Positions 57,674-64,000 of a stretch of 64,000 nt of DNA are shown here, one piece after another (the stretch's first letter is position 1; each line of letters begins with the position of its first letter). The position numbers and the translations under genes are program-made. The notes beneath the pieces were generated by a model. It was not told the origin of the DNA and searched no databases. It saw nothing but the letters and a program-made list of their open reading frames with translations. The DNA comes from Acidobacteriota bacterium (lineage in GTDB: Bacteria > Acidobacteriota > Terriglobia > Acidiferrales > UBA7541): positions 186,001 to 250,000 of the forward strand of contig JABCZG010000003.1 of the NCBI GenBank assembly GCA_013289835.1, read 5' to 3'.

Positions 57674-58120
57674 ATGTGGAATGTCGAAGAGCGGTTTTCA
57701 CCGAGAGCGATTGAAAGCCTGGCGGCGCTGGGATTTGCCGTGGGCAGCACGCGGGGCGTGGTGCGCGTCGAGAAGTACGGCTGTGGCGCGGAGTTTCGCA
57801 AGGGCACGGGCGATCTCTACCAGATGACGATTGTGCCCACCATCATGCTGAAGGGCCAGTTCACGCGATTGTGGGACGCGGGCTATCAGAAGTTTCTGCT
57901 GACGGACGATGGGCTGAAAATTCCGGCTCTGGCGACGCACCTCGCGAATTTGCGCAAGTTCAACGAAGAGCTGCGTACGGCGCTGGGAATTCCCACCTTC
58001 TACAACGAGGCGCTTGGTTCGGTGAGCCAGGTCAGCGTTTATGATCGTGTGAAGGGCCGCAAGGGCGCGGTGCCGGACGAAACCGTTGGCGCCCACAGCG
58101 CGGACAGCGGCAGCCACTAA
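57674..58120 (+). CDS. Hypothetical 148-residue cytoplasmic protein
   Basis: No signal peptide or membrane helix. The protein is compact, with VEERFSPRAIESLAALGFAV, a Gly-Cys-Gly element (VEKYGCGAEF) and RLWDAGYQKFLLTDDGLKIP. The tail is His/Ser-rich. It is not recognised as a named family, but composition and codon use match neighbours and the frame is open without a competing alternative. A weak promoter-like pair (ttgacc 57548, taatcc 57572) lies upstream. Confidence 0.65.
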   Translation: MWNVEERFSPRAIESLAALGFAVGSTRGVVRVEKYGCGAEFRKGTGDLYQMTIVPTIMLKGQFTRLWDAGYQKFLLTDDGLKIPALATHLANLRKFNEELRTALGIPTFYNEALGSVSQVSVYDRVKGRKGAVPDETVGAHSADSGSH

Positions 58121-58159
58121 AGTTCCTGAATTCTCCTTGAAACGAATAGCTTTGGAGCG

Positions 58160-58450
58160 TCAGCTCGATGCGGCTTCTTGAAGCTGGCGGCGAAACTGCG
58201 CCAGGTCCACTCGATGCTTCGCCGCTTTGTGGCGGCCGATGAAAATCACGGGAACATCGCAGCCGTAGCGCTCCTTCAGAAGCGGATCGTCGTCTACATT
58301 CACTTCGTGCAAGACGGCCCGGAACTCGCGCAGAAACGGCGCGATAGCCGTTTTAGCTTCCTCGCAAAGATGGCAGCCGGGACGCGAGTACAAAGTGACA
58401 TCGCGTGGCCCAGAAGCGCCAAGACGAAGATCTTCGGAATGCTCGCTCAT
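58160..58450 (-). CDS. Glutaredoxin/thioredoxin-fold protein (DUF836-like)
   Basis: A 96-residue thioredoxin-fold protein with a CxxC active site, YSRPGCHLCEEAKTAI. The cis-Pro is in CDVPVIFIGRHKAAKHRVDL. It is the short glutaredoxin-like class acting on cytoplasmic disulfides. The start is ATG 58450; starts at 58471 and 58510 are possible. It is convergent with the 148-residue gene. Confidence 0.83.
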   Translation of the reverse strand: MSEHSEDLRLGASGPRDVTLYSRPGCHLCEEAKTAIAPFLREFRAVLHEVNVDDDPLLKERYGCDVPVIFIGRHKAAKHRVDLAQFRRQLQEAASS

Positions 58451-58557
58451 CGTTTTCACGCAATTGTGCATCTTACCGAAAGCCGCCACGGCGATGAAGG
58501 CCTGGCGCATAATAGGATGACTGCGATTGAGCGATTAGAGAGAAGAGGCCAGACCAA

Positions 58558-58908
58558 ATGGGGAAAGTCGTAGCGTTGATGGATGACCTGTTTTTTCAGA
58601 TGAAGCTGGCGGAAACCGCCAAGCAGCTTGGCGTGGAACTGAAAGTGGCTACGAATAGCGATGCGCTGTTGGGGCTGATGGAAAGCGGGCCACGGCTGGT
58701 GATTGTGGATTTGAATGCGCGTAGCGCGCCGATCCAGACGATTGAGAAACTGCGCCTCACGAGCAAAAATGTACGTGTGGTTGGATTCTTGTCTCACGTG
58801 CAGCAAGATCTTGCGGTGCAAGCGCAAGCGGCGGGCTGTGACGAGGTCATGCCGCGATCGAGCTTTACCCAGAACCTCGCGGCCATCCTGAGCGTGGCGA
58901 AGGATTAG
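58558..58908 (+). CDS. Degenerate response-regulator receiver-like protein
   Basis: A 116-residue single-domain protein with a receiver-like pattern. It keeps acidic residues after strand 1 (VVALMDDLFFQMKLAE) and a phosphoacceptor-like Asp in LVIVDLNARSAP. The usual Lys after strand 5 is replaced by Arg (DEVMPRSSFTQNL). It is probably a pseudo-receiver binding a partner without phosphorylation, but this is inferred. It abuts the next gene (stop 58908, start 58910). Confidence 0.68.
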   Translation: MGKVVALMDDLFFQMKLAETAKQLGVELKVATNSDALLGLMESGPRLVIVDLNARSAPIQTIEKLRLTSKNVRVVGFLSHVQQDLAVQAQAAGCDEVMPRSSFTQNLAAILSVAKD

Positions 58909-58909
58909 C

Positions 58910-59866
58910 GTGAGTTCACGGAAAACGCGACTTGAGAAAAGAAGCTTCCTGCTGACATGTGCTTTTCTTCTTGCCGCCGCTAATTGCTCCGCGCAAGAGT
59001 CCACTTCCAAGTCCACCAGCACACCAGCAAGTATGTCGGCGCCGGCCGCGGGCCCGAGTGGAGCGTTGCGCGACGCATTGCTTGCCGCGTGCTCGCAAAC
59101 GCAGTCGGAGTTCAGCCGGTTCCTGACGGCGCGGAACAAAGAAGCTTTCTCCCGAATGACGCCCGCCGCTCGCGTAGCATTGATGAAACGCTTTGTGCTT
59201 CTCAATGAACCGGGCAAGGCCACGGCCTCTGCAAATCCCGTCGGCCGCCCCATCGTGCGCTGCGAAACTCCCGAGGTCACGACGGAGATGCAGATCGGCG
59301 GCGCGGAACTCCGCGACAACATCGCGTTTCTGCCGCTGGAGCTGCGCGACGCTGCGGATTCGACCGGTGAAAACGTACACGTCATCACCATGGGACTTGT
59401 CCGCGAAGATGGAGAATGGAAGCTGCTTTCCCTTGGCGTGCTGTTCCTCGATCTTCCCGCGCTTGAGGTGGAGTGGGACACCGAAGAGATGGAAGCGACC
59501 GAGAGCGGCGCGATCGGGGCGATCAAGAAGCTTGCGGAGGCCGTGGAAGCGTACCGGCAAAAGTTCGGGCGGCTGCCTGAATCCTTGGCAAATCTCGGCC
59601 CTCCTTTGCACGGCGCCGCCAATGGTGACGCGGCGGGCCTGGTGGATTCCGACCTCGCCACCGGCCAGAAAAATAGCTACACCCTTCGTTACGTAATCTT
59701 GGGAGCGAGCACGCTGGGCGCGCCGGCCAGGTATGAACTTGCCGCAACGCCGCTCCAGTATGGGCGCACCGGCAAGCGGTCCTTCTTTCGCGACGCGAAT
59801 GGTATCTTGCACGGCGCCGATCGCAGAGGCGCGATTGGCAACGAAACCGATCCAAAAGTGCAGTGA
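58910..59866 (+). CDS. Secreted protein with a pseudopilin-like C-terminal domain
   Basis: The start is GTG 58910. The 318-residue protein has a signal peptide ending near residue 27 (CAFLLAAANCSAQ), a central domain of unknown type, and a C-terminal part (about 200-318). That part reads AIKKLAEAVEAYRQKFGRLP, ESLANLGPPLHGA and GLVDSDLATGQKNSYTLRY. It resembles the globular heads of Acidobacteriota type IV pilin-like proteins, but there is no prepilin leader or pilin helix. It is co-directional with and adjacent to the receiver-like gene. Confidence 0.65.
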   Translation: MSSRKTRLEKRSFLLTCAFLLAAANCSAQESTSKSTSTPASMSAPAAGPSGALRDALLAACSQTQSEFSRFLTARNKEAFSRMTPAARVALMKRFVLLNEPGKATASANPVGRPIVRCETPEVTTEMQIGGAELRDNIAFLPLELRDAADSTGENVHVITMGLVREDGEWKLLSLGVLFLDLPALEVEWDTEEMEATESGAIGAIKKLAEAVEAYRQKFGRLPESLANLGPPLHGAANGDAAGLVDSDLATGQKNSYTLRYVILGASTLGAPARYELAATPLQYGRTGKRSFFRDANGILHGADRRGAIGNETDPKVQ

Positions 59867-59893
59867 TGAAACCAGCTCACTCAAATTGCCGCG

Positions 59894-61483
59894 CTACGGT
59901 TGCGTTTTGACGGTCGGATACGAAATGCGCAGCTGTTCCAAATATGTTTTGTACCGCGTAGGGTCATAATAAAATTTCTTCAGCTGCGGCAAGAATCTTT
60001 CCATTTTTTCCTTATTCATTTCGATCGCCGGCTTGTCGTCCGGAGCGAGAAATGACTCGTAATGAATCTCCTTCGTTTGGACATTGCGGAAATAATCCCA
60101 CGCCTGCTTGACGAGTTCGGGCTGCAATAGAAAATCGAGCGCGGTGAGGGCTTGCACCTTGGCGCCCGCCGTCGATCCTTTGTGCGAGATGGGCGTGGCC
60201 ATCGCAACACCGTTGGCCCAGCTGTGCCCCGGAAGATTGGGAATATTTGCGGGATACAACATATAGACCATGGGAACGTTCCAGGAAATGTCGCCAACAT
60301 CATCCGATCCCCCGCCAGTTGGCTCTTTGACGGGTTCTGAAAGCGGTTCCACCTTTTCTTTCAGCCCTTCCACTTTGGCGGCGATTTCCTTCTGCAAAGC
60401 TCTCGCAAGTGTCTGGTCGGCTTCACTCCACTTCGGCATGCCGACTGCCTCTATGTTTTTCTGTTGTACCTCGGCGATTGTTTTGTTGAAGAACGTTGGC
60501 CAAGCTGAACCCACGAGTTTGTGGTCCACCGTCGTGCCAGTCATCATCGTGGCGGCTTGCGCCATGGTGTTCCCCAAATCGTAGAGTTCCTTGATATGCG
60601 GATAGTCGAGCTCGCGAAAGTAATACCAGACGGCGGCCTCTGACGGAACGACGTTCGGCTGATCGCCACCGTTGAGAATAATGTAATGAGATCGCTGTTG
60701 CAGCCGCATATGCTCGCGGCGAAACTCCCAGCCGGTGTTCATCAAGGAAACCGCGTCGAGAGCGCTGCGGCCGTCCCAGGGATGTGCCGCCGCGTGGGCG
60801 GCCCTGCCATGAAAAAAATATTGAATGGAGACCAGGCCGCTCGAGTTGCCCTTGCCGGTGGCGTAGGAAGTTGCGAATTGGTCACCCACGTGCGTGCCAA
60901 GGACCAGATCCACGTCCTTGAACAAACCAGCGCGGATGTAGAACGCTTTTGTTCCGAGAAGTTCCTCCGCAACGCCGGGAACAATTCGAATGGTGCCGGC
61001 AAGATGATGCTTGTCCATGAGTTTTTTCAGAACCAGAGCAGCGGTAACGTTCACGGCCATGCCGGAGTTATGACCCTCGCCGTGTCCGGGAGCGCCTTCG
61101 ACGAGCGGATCGTGATACGCGACCCCCGGCTTCTGCGAGGCGCGCGGGATGCAATCTATATCCGTAATGAAGGCGATCACCGGTTTGCCGCGGCCGTACG
61201 TCGCTACCCATGCAGTCGGAATCCCTGCCACTCCGCGTTCCACTTGAAACCCATTTTTCTCGAGAATGCCTGTGACGTAGCGTGAGGTTTCAAATTCCTG
61301 AAATCCGAGCTCGCTGAAGCTAAAGATCTGATCCACCATTTGCTGTGTAAGTGTCTGCAGGCCGTCCACTTCGGCAAGAGCTTCTTGTTTAAGCCCTGGC
61401 AACGCGGCTGGCTGCTGCGCCGCAAGAATGTGTGGCAGAAATATCACCACCAAAATCGCGATTGAACGAAGTGTTTTTCTCAT
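59894..61483 (-). CDS. Exported M20-family amidohydrolase (AbgB-like)
   Basis: A 529-residue metallopeptidase with a signal peptide (residues 1-22, SIAILVVIFLPHILAAQ). Metal-binding and catalytic stretches are GAPGHGEGHNSGMAVN, VPGVAEELLGTKAF, THVGDQFATSYATGKG and FHGRAAHAAAHPWDGRSALD. The match is to the aminobenzoyl-glutamate/amidohydrolase branch. The start is ATG 61483, with GAGAGG upstream. It is probably periplasmic. The substrate is unknown. Confidence 0.88.
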   Translation of the reverse strand: MRKTLRSIAILVVIFLPHILAAQQPAALPGLKQEALAEVDGLQTLTQQMVDQIFSFSELGFQEFETSRYVTGILEKNGFQVERGVAGIPTAWVATYGRGKPVIAFITDIDCIPRASQKPGVAYHDPLVEGAPGHGEGHNSGMAVNVTAALVLKKLMDKHHLAGTIRIVPGVAEELLGTKAFYIRAGLFKDVDLVLGTHVGDQFATSYATGKGNSSGLVSIQYFFHGRAAHAAAHPWDGRSALDAVSLMNTGWEFRREHMRLQQRSHYIILNGGDQPNVVPSEAAVWYYFRELDYPHIKELYDLGNTMAQAATMMTGTTVDHKLVGSAWPTFFNKTIAEVQQKNIEAVGMPKWSEADQTLARALQKEIAAKVEGLKEKVEPLSEPVKEPTGGGSDDVGDISWNVPMVYMLYPANIPNLPGHSWANGVAMATPISHKGSTAGAKVQALTALDFLLQPELVKQAWDYFRNVQTKEIHYESFLAPDDKPAIEMNKEKMERFLPQLKKFYYDPTRYKTYLEQLRISYPTVKTQP

Positions 61484-61609
61484 GAGACCTCTCGATGGCA
61501 TGGTTCGCGCGGGGATGATAGCGCGATTGCTGGCAAACAGGGAGACCGAATCATCGGCTATGAGAGTTTGTGAGATGCGAGGGTTGGCGCTACTATCGTG
61601 CGACTCGCC

Positions 61610-62683
61610 ATGCGCCGCTCCGCACAGATTGGGCTTGCACTCCTGCTGTTGCTTCTCTTCTCACCCGCTCTGGCGCGAGTTCGCGCTGGGCAACAATACG
61701 ATTCCACGTCAGGCCCTCTGCCCGTCTTCGAGCTTCATAGCGGTTTTTGGACCAATCTTCATCACACGCTCTATCACGAGGCCCGGCTTCGGACCGCAGC
61801 CGCCGCGCCTGAGAAAAACGACAAGACCACTGAGCCGACGCTCAAGGTAGCGCCGGAAGCGAAGACCGCTCTCACCACCACGGAACAAAAGGCCTGGGAT
61901 GACGCGGTGGCGTACTACGAAGCGAATTACGCCCGCAAGGATCTGCTCTTCACCACGGAACTCATCCAACTGAAAAATCAGCTGGGCGATTTTGAGGATT
62001 GCGACGAACTATCCGGCAGGATGAAGAAATTCTGCGATGCGGGCCTGCCGCCGAAGCTGACGCAAGTTCTTGAAGCTGCCGCCACCGTTTATCGAGCGCA
62101 TTACTGGCAGGACCACGACCGCGCCAACCGCCGCTGGATCATGCGTGTCGCGCCGCTCGTGCGCGAACAGGGCGTAGGCCTCTCCGAACGCCTCGCCGAT
62201 ATCTATCAGGCGCGCTGGCCGCGCGCAAAAATCCGCGTGGACGTCACCGCCTATGCCAACTGGGCTGGCGCATACACCACGCTCGATCCGCTGCGCGTCA
62301 CCATTTCAAGCCTGGATTCACGCAATCAGGGCGCGGAAGCGCTCGAAGTGCTTTTCCACGAGGCTTCGCACGAGATCGCCGAGCCCGTGCAGGAAGCCAT
62401 CATTCGCGAATGCCGCCAGCGCGACAAAGCCATTCCTCGCGACTTGTGGCATGCGCTCGTTTTCTACACCACAGGCGAAGTGATTCGTCCCGTCATCACT
62501 TCTTCAGGAGCGAGTTCCGGAGACCAAGACGGCAACGGTTACACGCCGTACGCCGTGCGTGAAGGGCTGTACCAGCGCGGCTGGAATGATTACTACAAGC
62601 TTCTTCAACGCTTCTGGCAGCCTTACCTGAACGGGCAAGCCACCTTCGATGACGCCGTTGCACGCATGGTATCTCAACTCTAG
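61610..62683 (+). CDS. Exported putative zincin (HExxH) protein
   Basis: A 357-residue protein with a signal peptide (residues 1-22, IGLALLLLLLFSPALA). A short Pro/Lys linker follows and then a mostly helical body. HEASHE at residues 250-255 (LEVLFHEASHEIAEP) is an HExxH zinc-protease motif, with downstream Glu and His candidates as a third ligand (LWHALVFYTTGEVI). It is not recognised as a named peptidase family. GTG 61598 is an alternative start four codons upstream. It lies between M20 and M3 peptidase genes. Confidence 0.72.
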   Translation: MRRSAQIGLALLLLLLFSPALARVRAGQQYDSTSGPLPVFELHSGFWTNLHHTLYHEARLRTAAAAPEKNDKTTEPTLKVAPEAKTALTTTEQKAWDDAVAYYEANYARKDLLFTTELIQLKNQLGDFEDCDELSGRMKKFCDAGLPPKLTQVLEAAATVYRAHYWQDHDRANRRWIMRVAPLVREQGVGLSERLADIYQARWPRAKIRVDVTAYANWAGAYTTLDPLRVTISSLDSRNQGAEALEVLFHEASHEIAEPVQEAIIRECRQRDKAIPRDLWHALVFYTTGEVIRPVITSSGASSGDQDGNGYTPYAVREGLYQRGWNDYYKLLQRFWQPYLNGQATFDDAVARMVSQL

Positions 62684-62718
62684 CGGATCTTTTTTCGTGG
62701 GCTGCGAAACTCTCGCGC

Positions 62719-64000
62719 TCAATTCCCAGACTGCTTGCCCTCAAATTCCTCGCCCATCCATTTCTGAAACGCGGAAGTGTTTTGCGCCCGGCCGAGAAAA
62801 TTTTTGACCAGGTCATTTGCAGACTGCGATCCGCCGGGCTCGAGCACAATGCGCCGATAACGCGCCGCCGGTCCCGGAGCAAGCAAATTTGTTGCGTCAA
62901 ATTGTGAAACGAAGTCCTCGGCGATCACCTTGTCCCACAAGTAGGTGTAATACGCGGAGGAGTATCCTCCCAAGTGTCCGAACGACGCGAACATGTGCGT
63001 TCCCGGGAGCGGCGTAAGCAGCGTATATTGCCGTGTAGCTCCGTCCGTAACCGCATCCAAATCCACGTCCTGGGGCTTCCGACTGTAAATCTCATACGAG
63101 ATTGCTGAATAGCTGTCTTGCGCGCTGACCCAGGACGCGCGGCCAAACGCGGAGGCGCGGTTCATGCGTGCGACCAGTTCAGCGGGAATCGTCTCGCCGG
63201 TTTTGTAGTGGCGCGCAAAGGTGGCCAGCACTTGCGGACTGCGCATCCACTCTTCCAGCATCTGCGAAGGGGCCTCGCCGAAATCCGCCTCCATGGAGAT
63301 TCCGCTCACGCCGGACCACTGCTGCTTGCCGGAGAGGATCTGGTGCACCAGGTGGCCGAATTCGTGGAAGAAGGTCACCACATCACCGTAGTCCATCAAG
63401 CCTGGGTCCGTGGCCGTGGGCGCCGCAAAATTGCAGACCAGTGCGGCTTCTGGCAACTGCTTGCCGCGAATGCCCTCGAGCAGCGGCGACATTTGCGCGT
63501 GGCTGAATTTGTTCGGCCGCGGGTGCATGTCCAGGTAGAAGCGGCCGATCATTTTTCCGTTTTCAGACACGTCCCACGTTTCCACATCCGGAGCCCACGC
63601 CGGGGCTCCGACTTCTTGGTTAAACGTGAGGCCGAAAAGCTTCTGTGCCGTATCCAGGATGCCCTGCTTCACTCGGTCGTAGGCAAAGTAAGGACGTACC
63701 GAAGTCGAGTCAAAGTTGTAGCCGCTGCGCTGGACCAGCTCACGCAGATAATAATTTTCAAAATCAAATATCTCCTTGGCGCCGGGAGAGGTCTTGTTCT
63801 TCTCCGCTAGCAGCATCGCAAACTCCCGCTGCGCCAACGGCCGCGCGGCTTCATTCACCTGGCGGATAAAGTTGGCGATGTTCTGACCGTTGCCAATCAT
63901 CTTGTCCGCGGCGTTGTAGTCCGCCCACGAGGAATACCCAAGGATTGTCGCGATTTCCTGACGCGCGCGCATCATCTCAAGCAGCACATCGCGGTTCTTC
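62719..64000 (-). CDS. M3-family oligopeptidase (partial, N-terminus beyond window)
   Basis: The reading frame runs out of the right edge of the window; codons upstream of 63987 continue (K-N-R-D) without a stop. The visible 426 residues include ARQEIATILGYSSWADYNAA, VVTFFHEFGHLVHQILSG (zinc HEFGH), MEADFGEAPSQMLEEW (Glu ligand) and GGYSSAYYTYLW. These are the thimet oligopeptidase/Dcp signatures. It degrades short peptides, probably in the periplasm or cytoplasm; the signal region is not visible. Confidence 0.93.
   Translation of the reverse strand, partial: KNRDVLLEMMRARQEIATILGYSSWADYNAADKMIGNGQNIANFIRQVNEAARPLAQREFAMLLAEKNKTSPGAKEIFDFENYYLRELVQRSGYNFDSTSVRPYFAYDRVKQGILDTAQKLFGLTFNQEVGAPAWAPDVETWDVSENGKMIGRFYLDMHPRPNKFSHAQMSPLLEGIRGKQLPEAALVCNFAAPTATDPGLMDYGDVVTFFHEFGHLVHQILSGKQQWSGVSGISMEADFGEAPSQMLEEWMRSPQVLATFARHYKTGETIPAELVARMNRASAFGRASWVSAQDSYSAISYEIYSRKPQDVDLDAVTDGATRQYTLLTPLPGTHMFASFGHLGGYSSAYYTYLWDKVIAEDFVSQFDATNLLAPGPAARYRRIVLEPGGSQSANDLVKNFLGRAQNTSAFQKWMGEEFEGKQSGN

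Noticed and set aside
58456..59661. 401-codon frame antisense to the receiver-like and pseudopilin-like genes
   Set aside because: Ser/Arg-rich, no motif, and conflicts with two frames that have coherent protein features.

Overview
The window reads as a stretch of a GC-rich, Gram-negative bacterial chromosome, most probably from the Acidobacteriota. That assignment is an inference. It rests on an Oar-type TonB-dependent receptor with an N-terminal carboxypeptidase-regulatory-like domain and C-terminal Phe, a bactofilin, a HAMP-fused trehalose-6-phosphate synthase beside a DUF5752 protein, and a long RNase E/G. No rRNA, tRNA, CRISPR array, prophage or insertion sequence was seen. Coding density is high and almost all genes look like vertically inherited core or conserved accessory genes.

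Layout. 1-10.8 kb: cell-shape cluster (end of mreB, mreC, mreD, then mrdA/PBP2, rodA, and an RNase E/G gene), interrupted by a reversed pair, a shikimate-kinase-like gene and thrC. 10.8-19.2 kb: a VapBC-type toxin-antitoxin pair, an ECF sigma factor with two small membrane proteins, a bactofilin, an MsrP/YedY-like molybdoenzyme, folD, coaE, an HtrA-like protease, an acyltransferase and a FecR-like exported protein. 19.3-23.7 kb: a large surface protein with eight fibronectin type III repeats and a PQQ/propeller-like C-terminus. 24.1-28.6 kb: electron-transfer-flavoprotein module (ETF-quinone oxidoreductase, etfA, etfB), with a HicBA-type pair and a cupin gene in between. 28.7-34.3 kb: fatty-acid/phospholipid operon running leftward from a near-consensus promoter (DUF177, rpmF, plsX, fabD, fabG, a small ACP-like ORF, acpP, fabF).

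34.4-37.4 kb: FAS1 protein, a second ECF sigma factor behind an AT-rich palindromic control region, an RDD membrane protein, and a small secreted protein. 37.4-41.8 kb: trehalose module (structured intergenic element, HAMP-TPS, DUF5752, TreT-like GT4). 41.8-45.2 kb: an endonuclease-III-like protein, a dGTPase-like HD hydrolase, a membrane TPR protein and an FHA protein. 45.3-49.7 kb: a GT2/GT4/methyltransferase operon facing a PilZ-GGDEF pair. 50.0-53.5 kb: a complete protein-thiocarboxylate cysteine pathway (CysM, JAMM protease, CysO-like carrier ending in Gly-Gly-Arg-Ile, MoeZ-like activator) plus a CDGSH protein. 53.7-64 kb: a TonB-dependent receptor, small redox and signalling proteins, and exported peptidases of the M20, zincin and M3 types, the last cut by the window edge.

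The most noteworthy items are: (1) the CysM-Mec-CysO-MoeZ operon, where the carrier's masked di-glycine implies a protease maturation step; (2) the HAMP-TPS/DUF5752/TreT-like cluster with a foldable element just upstream; (3) the RNase E/G whose S1 domain is split by about 600 residues of His/Glu- and Arg/Gly-rich sequence; (4) the shikimate-kinase-like/threonine synthase pair; (5) a truncated ACP-like ORF inside the fab operon.
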